A DNA stretch of 34,529 nucleotides from Bacteroidia bacterium (GTDB taxonomy: Bacteria; Bacteroidota; Bacteroidia; AKYH767-A; OLB10). The stretch spans positions 1 through 34,529 of the forward strand of contig JAEUTF010000120.1 in assembly GCA_016788185.1 (NCBI GenBank), written 5' to 3'. Below the pieces are notes generated by a model. That model saw nothing but the letters and a program-made list of their open reading frames with translations. It did not search any database and was not told the DNA's origin. The position numbers were made by a program, and so were the translations under genes. Shown here piece after piece: positions 1 through 9,540 of the stretch. Within the stretch, counting starts at the first letter, position 1; every line of letters starts with the position of its first letter.

Positions 1-812
1 CCGATCACCAGGAATTGTGAGGCACGCGGACCCGCGCCCCAGCTGAGGTACTCGTTGGTAACAGCCGCCGCATGGGCGGTATTGGGTCGTGTCCGGGAGG
101 CCAGGTTCACCGCAAAATGCAACACATTGTCGGGAACAGGAATCCGTCGAACCAGTTGCTGAAAATAACTGATCTCCTCGCCGGTGAGAATGGTTTTCAG
201 TTCAGGATTGTACTGGCTGGTGGTGTTTTTTACAACGAGTAATTCTTCTTCAATGCTGGGGTAATCGAGGGTGACATTGAACATAAAGCGGTCCAGCTGC
301 GCTTCCGGCAGGGGATATGTACCTTCCTGCTCAATCGGGTTTTGTGTGGCCAGAACGAAGAAGGGAGAAGGCAGCTCATAGCGCTTGCCCGCAGCGGTAA
401 CGGCCCGCTCCTGCATGGCTTCCAGCAGGGCCGATTGTGTTTTCGGCGGCGTGCGGTTGATTTCGTCGGCCAGAATGATGTTGGCAAACAGCGGACCTTT
501 CACAAAACGGAAATGACGGCTTTCATCGAGTATTTCCGTTCCGATGATATCGCTGGGCATCAGATCGGGGGTGAACTGGATGCGGTTATAGCTTAAGCCC
601 AGTACCCTGGCAATGGTATTCACCAGCAGGGTCTTCGCCAGTCCGGGAACACCCACGAGCAGACAATGTCCGTTGCTGAAAATCGAAATGAGGGAATCCT
701 TAACGACCTGGTCCTGGCCGATGATGACTTTACCGATTTCTGCACGCAACTCGTGATAGGCATCGCGCAAACCGTCAACGGCAGCGACATCGGAGGAATA
801 TTTTTGATTCAT
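1..812 (-). CDS. MoxR-family AAA+ ATPase (C-terminus cut by window edge)
   Basis: A cytoplasmic AAA+ ATPase of the MoxR family, which is generally thought to act as a chaperone that remodels or inserts metal centres into partner proteins, often of the VWA/DUF58 type. The first 270 residues are visible. The Walker A motif GVPGLAKT is at residues 54-61, Walker B (ILADE) at about 113-117, and a sensor-like ATQNP at about 156-159. The protein starts MNQKYSSDVA at base 812, and the reading frame is open to the left edge, so the C-terminal lid domain and the stop lie outside the window. It starts 20 bases after the stop of the upstream SurA-like gene, which suggests it is the fourth gene of the foldase operon. 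Family assignment is firm. A role in envelope biogenesis is inferred only from the operon. DUF58 or VWA genes would be expected just beyond the left edge. Confidence 0.93.
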   Translation of the reverse strand, partial: MNQKYSSDVAAVDGLRDAYHELRAEIGKVIIGQDQVVKDSLISIFSNGHCLLVGVPGLAKTLLVNTIARVLGLSYNRIQFTPDLMPSDIIGTEILDESRHFRFVKGPLFANIILADEINRTPPKTQSALLEAMQERAVTAAGKRYELPSPFFVLATQNPIEQEGTYPLPEAQLDRFMFNVTLDYPSIEEELLVVKNTTSQYNPELKTILTGEEISYFQQLVRRIPVPDNVLHFAVNLASRTRPNTAHAAAVTNEYLSWGAGPRASQFLVI

Positions 813-832
813 AGTGTTGGGCTGAAAGGTCT

Positions 833-2212
833 TTACTGCGTGATCCAGTCGGACAGCAGCGGACAATGTTTATACTCTTCGGCGATCCGTATATACGTCA
901 GGTTCTTTTTTTTGTTCCGCCATTGCTCGAGTACCCGGTTTTGCTTGTCGCTCTGCGCCAGTTCCTGCAATCGCTGGTAATCGTCTTTGAGGTTCAGGCG
1001 GTGGGGGAGGGTCCGGTTTTTCAGGTACAGAATACGATACGCCTGATCGCCTTCGCGGGTGCTGCTGAGAATGGGATTTGAAATTTCTTCCTTTTCCATT
1101 TTATCCAGCTGAAACAGCACCGCGGGATCCACCTGGTCGGCTTCAAAGCGGGAAGATCCGGAGGACGGATTGATCACCAGCCCGCCGTTCATCCGGGTGT
1201 CTTTGTCATCGGAATATTTTTCGGCGGCTTCGGAAAATTTCATGGTTCCGGCACGCAGCATCCTGGCCACGCTATCCATCTCCACCTGTGCTTTTACCAT
1301 GTCCTCCGCCGTTACCTTCGGATGAATCAGGATGTGCCGGCAGTTGATGCGTTCTCCGCGGCGTTCGATCAGCTGGATGATGTGAAAGCCGAATTGTGTT
1401 TCCACGACCGGGGAAATGTCCACCACATTCTTCAGCCGGAAGGCCGCGGCTTCGAATTCCGGAACGAGGTCGCCCCGGTTCACGAAACCCAGTTCGCCGC
1501 CCTGCTTGGCGCTCTCCTTGTCCTGCGAGTACAGGATGGCCAGGGTGCTGAATTCTTCACCCTTCAGAATGCGATCGCGCAGCGTTTCCACCTGCTGGCG
1601 GGCGGCCGCTTTTTCTTCGGCGCTGACCGGAACCTTGCGGAGGATTTGAGCATATTCCACTTCCGCATTGATCAGGGGTAAACTGTCTTTCGGAATGTTG
1701 TCGTAAAAGGTTTTAACGTCGGCGGGTGAGGCGTTGATGTCGCCGGTCACCTTGCTCTGCATCTGCTGAATCAGCAATTGGTCGCGGATCACCGGCGTAA
1801 ATTCCTCTTTTAACTCGGCAATGGATTTACCGTAATATTTCTCCAGTTTCTCGGCGGAGCCCAGCTGCTGGATGTAATACGACATGTTCTGGTTGATTTT
1901 CTGTTCCACCTGGTCGTCGCTGACGGTGACACTGTCAACCCCCGCCTGGTGCAGCAACAGTTTGTTGAGCAGGAACTGGTCGAGAATCTTACAGCGTAGT
2001 TCTTCGCCTCGAAGGCTGGTCTGGCTGAGCAGTTGCTGGTACTGCGCTTCGATGTCGGAGAGCAAAATGATGTTGTTGCCCACCACCGCAGCCACCTGGT
2101 CCACCACCTTCTCCTGCCCGGGCTGAGCGTTCAGGGGCTGAATCCAGAGAGCAAGGAGGAAAATACTAAGGATTGGAAATCCAGTTTTCAATTTCTTGTT
2201 TTTGTAATGCAT
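833..2212 (-). CDS. SurA-like periplasmic chaperone / peptidyl-prolyl isomerase with two parvulin domains
   Basis: An exported 459-residue protein that resembles the outer-membrane-protein chaperone SurA. A signal peptide spans about residues 1-29, with cleavage likely after LNA. A SurA-type N-terminal chaperone region (about 33-175) follows, then a canonical parvulin domain (about 184-285, containing GGELGF and TQFGFHIIQL) and a second, divergent parvulin domain (about 289-395, with NGGL but a poorly conserved core). SurA folds nascent beta-barrel proteins in the periplasm, and the same role is inferred here. The start at 2212 lies 47 bases inside the end of the upstream lipoprotein gene. 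It is preferred because its lysine-rich N-terminus makes a normal signal peptide and no later Met does so. The overlap points to translational coupling. The gene is followed after 20 bases by moxR. Confidence 0.9.
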   Translation of the reverse strand: MHYKNKKLKTGFPILSIFLLALWIQPLNAQPGQEKVVDQVAAVVGNNIILLSDIEAQYQQLLSQTSLRGEELRCKILDQFLLNKLLLHQAGVDSVTVSDDQVEQKINQNMSYYIQQLGSAEKLEKYYGKSIAELKEEFTPVIRDQLLIQQMQSKVTGDINASPADVKTFYDNIPKDSLPLINAEVEYAQILRKVPVSAEEKAAARQQVETLRDRILKGEEFSTLAILYSQDKESAKQGGELGFVNRGDLVPEFEAAAFRLKNVVDISPVVETQFGFHIIQLIERRGERINCRHILIHPKVTAEDMVKAQVEMDSVARMLRAGTMKFSEAAEKYSDDKDTRMNGGLVINPSSGSSRFEADQVDPAVLFQLDKMEKEEISNPILSSTREGDQAYRILYLKNRTLPHRLNLKDDYQRLQELAQSDKQNRVLEQWRNKKKNLTYIRIAEEYKHCPLLSDWITQ

Positions 2213-3062
2213 CTTGGTAGGCGTCTTTTTCCATCTCGCTGATCAGGTCCAGTTTCCTTTTGTTCAGTATCAGGTTGCGGATGTTATCCCTTTCAAAGCT
2301 CAACGGGGAGAGACTTTCTTTTATTTTAAACCCCTGGATATTGACAAAGAAAATACTGTTTGAATCGGGTATCTCAATGAAGCGGTTGTTGCGAAGATAA
2401 TGTTCCTGGTCATAGGCCTCGATGGGTACTTTCTTCAGGAGTTCGTCAAAGAGCAGCCATTCTTCGTCGTTGAAGTAATAATCGCTGGCGAACTGGTAAC
2501 AATATTCCTCCAACTGTTTCCGGTCCTTTTCCTGCCCGCTCTTGTACCAGTTTTTTACCTTGTCAATTTTGGGAGCGGTGCGGGGCAACTTGAAATACAG
2601 TACGCGGATGATATTGTTCTTTAACTGGAAGTTGTTCTGATGATCGTTGTAGTACTTTTCGATTTCCTCATCGCCGATGGCGGTGTCGAGTTTCTGCTTG
2701 ACCAGTTCGCTCTCGTAAATGTAAGTGATCAGGGAGTTCCTGTACTCTTCCAGCTGACGGTCTACGTTTTTTCTCTCATCATCGAGGTTGTCCTCCGCAC
2801 GCCGGAGCACCGATTGTTGCTGGATCCAGTTTTGTACATAAGACCGGATGATCGTCAGGCTGTCGTTTTTTGAAGTCCCTCTGGGCACGATGTTCCGGAG
2901 ATCCTCTGCGTAGAGGTATTTGTCATAGACCCGGGCCACCACCTTTTCGGATACGGCTTCCTGACGGGCTTGTTTTTTGCACGATACCAGCAACAGCACC
3001 AGGCACAGTCCTGCCAGGAGAGGGGGGATGGCGGTAGATCGGCTGCCGGATGGATGCGTCAA
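2166..3062 (-). CDS. SurA-N-like foldase lipoprotein lacking a parvulin domain (probable TTG start)
   Basis: A 298-residue predicted lipoprotein. A hydrophobic signal segment ends in a lipobox LVSC with the lipidated Cys at residue 28, followed by KKQ. The mature part resembles the helical N-terminal and C-terminal chaperone regions of SurA/PpiC proteins (for example VYDKYLYAEDL and IGDEEIEKYYNDHQ). It shows no parvulin signature: there is no GGxLG or FGYHI motif. I place the start at a TTG at 3062, 10 bases after the upstream stop. The nearest in-frame ATG (3122) lies inside the upstream gene and would give an over-long 47-residue leader. The end overlaps the next gene by 47 bases. It sits between two parvulin proteins, so it probably cooperates with them as a non-catalytic holdase at a membrane. 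That role is inference. The start codon is less certain than the gene. Confidence 0.8.
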   Translation of the reverse strand: MTHPSGSRSTAIPPLLAGLCLVLLLVSCKKQARQEAVSEKVVARVYDKYLYAEDLRNIVPRGTSKNDSLTIIRSYVQNWIQQQSVLRRAEDNLDDERKNVDRQLEEYRNSLITYIYESELVKQKLDTAIGDEEIEKYYNDHQNNFQLKNNIIRVLYFKLPRTAPKIDKVKNWYKSGQEKDRKQLEEYCYQFASDYYFNDEEWLLFDELLKKVPIEAYDQEHYLRNNRFIEIPDSNSIFFVNIQGFKIKESLSPLSFERDNIRNLILNKRKLDLISEMEKDAYQDALQKQEIENWISNP

Positions 3063-3072
3063 AACAGTCCGC

Positions 3073-5142
3073 TTACTTAGTCCACATGGTTTGCAACACC
3101 GGCTCGTTGACCTGCACGGCATACTTGGCGCGCAGGGATTCGATCCATGTTTTTTCAAGATGGGTCTGGTAGTCGGCCGTGATCACCCCCTTGGCTTCGT
3201 CAAGTGTCTTGGGCATCACCGGAAGGATGTTTTTGATGTCGACAATGACCACCTGATTGTTTTTGTTGATGTCGGCGCTGAGCCCCTTTTTCCATCCCGC
3301 GGCTTCAATCAGTTCGTTCTCGCCGTGTGCATAGCGTCCTTCCCTGGTGCTGATGCCGTTGGGTGTGGTTTTGTTGATAGCACTGATAATTTCAGAGGCC
3401 GGTTTCTTTCCTTTGTTGATCGCTTTACGGAAATCAGCCGCCGCTTTCGAATTGCTGCAGGTATAAATGACTGCATCGCAACGCTCACCCCAGAGATAGT
3501 TGTTTTTGTTGGCCTGGTAATATTCCTGCAAGCCGGCTGTATCCTTCACCGCCTTGCTCCATACCATTTTGTCGGTGAGGTCGAAGAGCAGAATACCATC
3601 ACGGTATTCACGCATCAGATTTTTGAAATCGGGGTAAATAAGGTCCAGGCGCTCTTCGAGGTATGAAAGGCAGCTTTCACCGGTCCACTGCTCAAACATG
3701 GAGTAACCGATGGCCTGAGGATTGTTTCCGCTGCGCTTGGTTTGATGCGTACTGATGTATTTGGCAAAATCCTGCTGGGTAAATTTGCTGACAACCCCCA
3801 GGGTGTCAGTCAGGGTGAAGATGGTTTTTTCAAATTTTTCAGCCTGGTTCAGGTCCCATTCCCCTTCCGATAAAGAACTGTCGAGGGCATTGATCAGCTC
3901 CTCTTTCACTTTCGGAATTTCAGTGTACTTGTATTTCTTCTTGATCCGGGCAATCATGCTCTGTTTGCTGGCTTCATTGCGGCTGTCGCGGGCAATCATC
4001 TGTTTGAGTTCAGCTTTCTTCTCTTCAAAGGGAGGAATACCTCTTCGCTCCAGCAAACGGATGATGTGATAGCCGTAGGAGGTCTTAACGATGCCGCTCA
4101 AATCCCCGTTGTTTTTCAGTGCGAAAGCCGCCTTTTCAAATTCAGGTACCATACGGCCGGTGCCAAACCAGGGGAGTTCCCCGCCTTTTTTAGCGGAGCC
4201 TTTGTCTTCGCTGTACCGGGCTACCGCAGTATCCCAGGGTAGACCATTTTTGAGTTGCTGCTCCACTTCCCGGATACGGGCATCGGCGGCTTTGAGTGCG
4301 CTGTCATTGGCCTCTTTGGGCGTACGGATCATGATGTGGGCGGCATGGATTTCACCTTGTGCCTGGCGGATATCGTGTACCTTGATGATATGGTACCCAA
4401 AGCGTGTGCGTACCGGCATGGAGATGGTGCCGGGCTTGGTAGTGAAAGCCGTACTTTCAAAGGGATATACCATTTGCATGCCCGTGAAATAGCCGAGATC
4501 GCCGTTGTTGTCTTTCGCGGAAGGGTCTTCGCTGGAGTCGCGTGCCACCTTTCCAAAATCGGCCCCTTTCAGGATCATGTCGCGGATCTTGAGAATGCGG
4601 TTATACGCCTGTACGGTGTCCCGGGGAAGTGCGTCCTGGGCTACTTTTAACAGAATGTGGCTGGCTTTCACATCTTTGCCAAGTCGTTCGTAGGCCTCGC
4701 GGATGAGACTTTCGCTCACCTCCTTGTCGGTCAGATAGGGCTGTGCCAGCTGCTTTTTATAGCCTGCCAGTTCGGATTTGAAGTTTTCGCTGGTATCCAT
4801 TTGCATGGTTTCAGCTTCCTTCACCTTGAGTTTGTAATTGATGTACAGATCGAGGTACTCCCGGACAGAGGCTTCGGTGAATACGGAGTCACGGTTGTTT
4901 TTGCGGAAAACACGATCGAATTCAGAACGGTTAATTTGCTCCCCGGCGATGGTCATCAGGATGGGATCCTGCTGTACAGTTACTGCCGGGCTTGCTGGTT
5001 TTGAGGGCTTTGCAGGAGTACTGGCGGCCCTTGCAGGTTTTACCGGAGTGGCGGCCGCTTTGGCAGGTTTCGTCTGGGCAATTGCGCTGCCCGATACAAG
5101 GAACAGGGAGACAAAGAGGGAAGAAATAATGGCTTTTTTCAT
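3073..5142 (-). CDS. Periplasmic double-parvulin peptidyl-prolyl isomerase with long C-terminal extension
   Basis: A 689-residue exported PPIase. The order is: signal peptide 1-22 (ending AIAQ), an Ala/Pro/Lys-rich low-complexity linker (about 24-55), a SurA-like N-terminal region (56-155), parvulin domain 1 (about 158-258, with SHILLK, NGDLGYF, TRFGYHIIKV), parvulin domain 2 (about 264-367, with AAHIMI, GGELPWF, TSYGYHIIRL), and a C-terminal part of about 320 residues. That last part contains degenerate PpiC-like segments and has no assigned function. The start is set at 5142 (MKKAIISS) rather than an in-frame ATG at 5169, because that earlier codon lies within a TAnnTTTG -7 promoter element. 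It is the first gene of a four-gene operon with the lipoprotein, the SurA-like protein and MoxR. The likely role is folding or quality control of envelope proteins. Confidence 0.92.
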   Translation of the reverse strand: MKKAIISSLFVSLFLVSGSAIAQTKPAKAAATPVKPARAASTPAKPSKPASPAVTVQQDPILMTIAGEQINRSEFDRVFRKNNRDSVFTEASVREYLDLYINYKLKVKEAETMQMDTSENFKSELAGYKKQLAQPYLTDKEVSESLIREAYERLGKDVKASHILLKVAQDALPRDTVQAYNRILKIRDMILKGADFGKVARDSSEDPSAKDNNGDLGYFTGMQMVYPFESTAFTTKPGTISMPVRTRFGYHIIKVHDIRQAQGEIHAAHIMIRTPKEANDSALKAADARIREVEQQLKNGLPWDTAVARYSEDKGSAKKGGELPWFGTGRMVPEFEKAAFALKNNGDLSGIVKTSYGYHIIRLLERRGIPPFEEKKAELKQMIARDSRNEASKQSMIARIKKKYKYTEIPKVKEELINALDSSLSEGEWDLNQAEKFEKTIFTLTDTLGVVSKFTQQDFAKYISTHQTKRSGNNPQAIGYSMFEQWTGESCLSYLEERLDLIYPDFKNLMREYRDGILLFDLTDKMVWSKAVKDTAGLQEYYQANKNNYLWGERCDAVIYTCSNSKAAADFRKAINKGKKPASEIISAINKTTPNGISTREGRYAHGENELIEAAGWKKGLSADINKNNQVVIVDIKNILPVMPKTLDEAKGVITADYQTHLEKTWIESLRAKYAVQVNEPVLQTMWTK

Positions 5143-5166
5143 AGATGCACTGAATTTACAGGGAGG

Positions 5167-5174
5167 CAAATGTA
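5167..5174 (-). promoter_or_regulatory. -7 promoter element of the foldase/moxR operon
   Basis: The minus strand reads TACATTTG, an exact match to the Bacteroidota -7 consensus TAnnTTTG. It lies 24 bases before the chosen start of the first foldase gene. No convincing -33 TTG was seen. It supports the downstream start at 5142, since transcription should begin after this box. Confidence 0.6.
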
Positions 5175-5338
5175 ATAAAGTCCCCGGCTAAATAAGAGGG
5201 AAAAAGGCTGTAAACGATGAAATTAAAGTGAAATCAGCCGCCTTCCGGCCTTCTGCAACGGAGCCCGGGCATCCAGCGCGGGTCAGCTTAACGGATAAGG
5301 TCCCGGAGGGAGAATAAACCAGGCCTCAGCAGTCTGTT

Positions 5339-6868
<1,530 letters not shown>

Positions 6869-7000
6869 TCAAATTGAACCGGAACAGCAAGTGCGACCGG
6901 CGGGAAAAGACCAGTACCGTTGGCGATATTTCAGGAAGACACGGGTAATCTGGTTTTATGAAGTACACGTTGATTCCGGCTTTTGGTTGAGGTACGATGC

Positions 7001-7034
7001 AAAAAAGAGCCCCTCAACAGGGTGAGGAGCTCTT
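7001..7034 (-). terminator. Rho-independent terminator after the 761-residue secreted protein
   Basis: On the minus strand an 11-bp stem with one mismatch (AAGAGCTCCTC / GAGGGGCTCTT, bases 7034-7024 and 7015-7005) with an 8-base loop runs directly into six T residues. It sits 26 bases beyond the stop of the secreted-protein gene at 7060, so it separates that gene from guaB. Confidence 0.8.
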
Positions 7035-7059
7035 CGAATCTGCATGGAATTAAAATGAC

Positions 7060-9345
7060 CTATTCAACCAGCAATTTCAGGGTATGATCCTGATCTTCCG
7101 ATTTCAGTTGTACAAAATAAACTCCGGAAGCGAAGTTTTCAATGTTTATTTCATGGCGGTTACTTCCTTCTCTGGTAGTGCCGCTGAAAGAATATACGAT
7201 GCGTCCGCTCAGATCCAGAAGTTGAAGGGTATAGGCTACTTTTTCGCGGCTTTCAAAACCGATCAGTACATCCGTACTGGCCGGGTTGGGATACAAACTT
7301 AACGGCATTGCTGAACCCTCGTCACCCAGGCGGATGCAATTCAAGGGGTCGATGCTGATGCCGTTTAAAACCCTTGGACTGCTGGCGCCGCAGGCATTGG
7401 AAGTAATGACGGAAACCTGCTGGCCGGAGGCGCTGATGGCTCCCCAGTTCACAAAGATTTCCTTAAAGCCCTGTGGTGAAATCAGGGTAGCTCCGGCCGG
7501 TATACTCCACTGATAACTGGTGGCTCCTGCTACAGTAGTGACTTCGTACTTGACATTGCTTTGCCCGTTGCATATGCTCACATCGCCGCTGATGGGGCCG
7601 GCTGGAGCCGGCGCTCCTTTCACGGCCAGACTTCTGGACGATCCCGATCCACAGGAATTGGAAGCGCTCACACTGATCGTGCCATTGGCAAAACTGCCAA
7701 AATCAACAAGGATAGCGTTGCTGCCCTGTCCGTTTACGATGTTAGCTCCCGCAGGAACGTTCCAGGTATAGCTCAGCGCATTGGGTACAGCAGGAATTGA
7801 ATACGATACCCCCAGTGCTTCACAAAGTCCGCTGCTAGCCCCGCTGATAGCGGCCGGTGTGGCAGGAAGATTTAATCCTGTACTCCGGGTTCTCACCGGA
7901 CTGGCACCGCAAACATTGACGGCACTGCAGGAAATGCTTCCTCCGGCAAAGAGATTGTCGGCACTCACCTGGATAATATTGGTACCCGCCCCACCGGTAA
8001 TGGTCAGGCCTGCAGGCAAGACCCATTGATAGGAGGAGGCACGGGCTACGTCGAGCACAGAATAGGTTCCGTTATCACCCGGACACAACCTGGCGGGTCC
8101 GGAAATCGAAGACGGACGAACAGGCGCTGCGTAATTGATATCGAGACTCAGCGAAGAAGCCTGTCCGGTTCCGCAATTGTCTACCGGTGCAACCGTAATG
8201 GCATCCAGGATGCCATCGTGCGCGGCCGCAGGCGACCATGAAACAAAAATGGATGTGGTTCCCTGCCCCGTTAAAATGGTCATGCCGGCCGGTACTGTCC
8301 AGAAATAACTGCTGGCTCCCGGAACAGAGGAAGTACTAAAGGTGGCCGAACCGGTGGTGACGGGTACACATTGGGAAGAGGGTCCGCTGATGGGACCGGC
8401 AACCAAAACATTACCCAGATCCGTAGTACCGTCGCAATCGTCATCGATCCCGTTACAAACTTCGATGGCTCCCGGGTAAACATTGCCGTTCGCATCGTTG
8501 CAGTCGGTGTTGTCGCTTACATAACCGGGGAGGGTAAGATTACAGCTGCTGCTTGAAACCAAAGGATCACCATAGCTGTCGCCATCGGTATCGGCGTAAA
8601 AAGTGTTCAAGGTCAATCCTTCATCCGTCAGTCCGTTGCAGTTATCATCAAGGCCATTGCACACCTCGGTGTTGTTGCCATTATCGGTGACATTCACATC
8701 GTCAATCAGCAGGAGGAATTGGTCGTTGGAGTTGTTTCGGAACGCGATATACACCGACTGGCCGGCAAAGGAACTCAGCGAAATGCTGCGTGCCGTCCAA
8801 CTGGTATTCTCGGCGGCTATATTGAATACTTGTGTGGAATTGCTGACCATGTTTCCGAGGTTTCCGGCACTGCCGGTGGGAGGGCCGGAAGAAACGGGCA
8901 TCACTCTCACTTCGTATCCATCCGGGTACAAAGGATCATAGGTCAGGGCATTCCAGTTGAGTACGGTGTTGGCGGTGATGGGACCGATGGCAGGGGTCCA
9001 GGCCCAATCGTCGGAGGCATTAACAGGGTTATACCATGAAGTACTGAACATCGCCGAATCCGTTACATTGTTGGCAAAATCTTCCCGGCGTTCCCAGGCA
9101 TCATTCACATAACCAACGGCAACTGCAGGAACATGGTTATCTACATTGACCAGTGTCCATCCCGCAGGGAAGTTATAAGTACCGGCTCCCCCGGCAGTAC
9201 TACCCGGGATGTTGTCAAAACTTTCGTTGAAAAGGGTAACAGGTGGGCATTGTGCCTGACTTAATACTGACCAAAGCATCAGTAAACTGAATGCTGTTGT
9301 TACCCGTACATTTTTTTTCAAAGGTCGGAGTACATTTTTCATCAT
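7060..9345 (-). CDS. T9SS-secreted multidomain protein (choice-of-anchor J-like, MopE-type motifs, PKD-like repeats, type A sorting tail)
   Basis: A 761-residue exported protein of unknown activity. The signal peptide is about 1-32 (ending SQAQ). A jelly-roll-like domain resembling choice-of-anchor J / cleaved adhesin follows (about 38-220; ESFDNIPG, FPAGW, LLIDDVNV). Next is a MopE-type putative metal-binding region (about 228-306; CNGLDDNCNG, YADTDGDSYGD, TDCNDANGNVYPGA, CNGIDDDCDG). Four PKD-like repeats of about 80-85 residues occupy 316-402, 411-493, 497-575 and 580-662, each with a xISGP start and an SYxWxxPAG core. The C-terminus (about 683-761; SLYPNPAS, DLSGR, SGVYFVQL) is a type A T9SS sorting domain that directs secretion across the outer membrane and surface anchoring. 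Two adjacent ATGs (9345, 9342) are possible starts. It is probably a surface adhesin or structural protein; ligand unknown. Confidence 0.9.
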   Translation of the reverse strand: MMKNVLRPLKKNVRVTTAFSLLMLWSVLSQAQCPPVTLFNESFDNIPGSTAGGAGTYNFPAGWTLVNVDNHVPAVAVGYVNDAWERREDFANNVTDSAMFSTSWYNPVNASDDWAWTPAIGPITANTVLNWNALTYDPLYPDGYEVRVMPVSSGPPTGSAGNLGNMVSNSTQVFNIAAENTSWTARSISLSSFAGQSVYIAFRNNSNDQFLLLIDDVNVTDNGNNTEVCNGLDDNCNGLTDEGLTLNTFYADTDGDSYGDPLVSSSSCNLTLPGYVSDNTDCNDANGNVYPGAIEVCNGIDDDCDGTTDLGNVLVAGPISGPSSQCVPVTTGSATFSTSSVPGASSYFWTVPAGMTILTGQGTTSIFVSWSPAAAHDGILDAITVAPVDNCGTGQASSLSLDINYAAPVRPSSISGPARLCPGDNGTYSVLDVARASSYQWVLPAGLTITGGAGTNIIQVSADNLFAGGSISCSAVNVCGASPVRTRSTGLNLPATPAAISGASSGLCEALGVSYSIPAVPNALSYTWNVPAGANIVNGQGSNAILVDFGSFANGTISVSASNSCGSGSSRSLAVKGAPAPAGPISGDVSICNGQSNVKYEVTTVAGATSYQWSIPAGATLISPQGFKEIFVNWGAISASGQQVSVITSNACGASSPRVLNGISIDPLNCIRLGDEGSAMPLSLYPNPASTDVLIGFESREKVAYTLQLLDLSGRIVYSFSGTTREGSNRHEINIENFASGVYFVQLKSEDQDHTLKLLVE

Positions 9346-9370
9346 GAATAGAGGTTGATTGGTTGAGTCA

Positions 9371-9378
9371 GAAATGTA
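9371..9378 (-). promoter_or_regulatory. Possible -7 promoter element of the 761-residue secreted protein
   Basis: The minus strand reads TACATTTC, one base off TAnnTTTG (C for the last G), 25 bases before the start, behind a T-rich tract. The rest of the gap between the two secreted-protein genes holds only the terminator of the upstream gene. Confidence 0.35.
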
Positions 9379-9488
9379 GAAATAAAAAAAACATACCATG
9401 ACAATTGCCTGCAAAAAAATATTCCCAAATGTGAATGAAATACAGTGTGCCGGGATCATGAGGAGCGGAACCATTCCTCAACGCCTGT

Positions 9489-9521
9489 AAAAACGGAGGC
9501 CGCCCATCCCTGAGCGGCCTC
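9489..9521 (-). terminator. Rho-independent terminator after the giant repeat protein
   Basis: The minus strand has a perfect 8-bp stem GAGGCCGC / GCGGCCTC (bases 9521-9514 and 9503-9496) with a 10-base loop, followed after two bases by five T residues. It lies 20 bases past the stop at 9541. Confidence 0.75.
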
Positions 9522-9540
9522 ACCACGCGTTGACCGGAAT

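Noticed and set aside
3062-3158. Start of the lipoprotein gene at 3158 or 3122
   Set aside because: Both lie inside the upstream PPIase gene and put more than 40 residues ahead of the lipobox.
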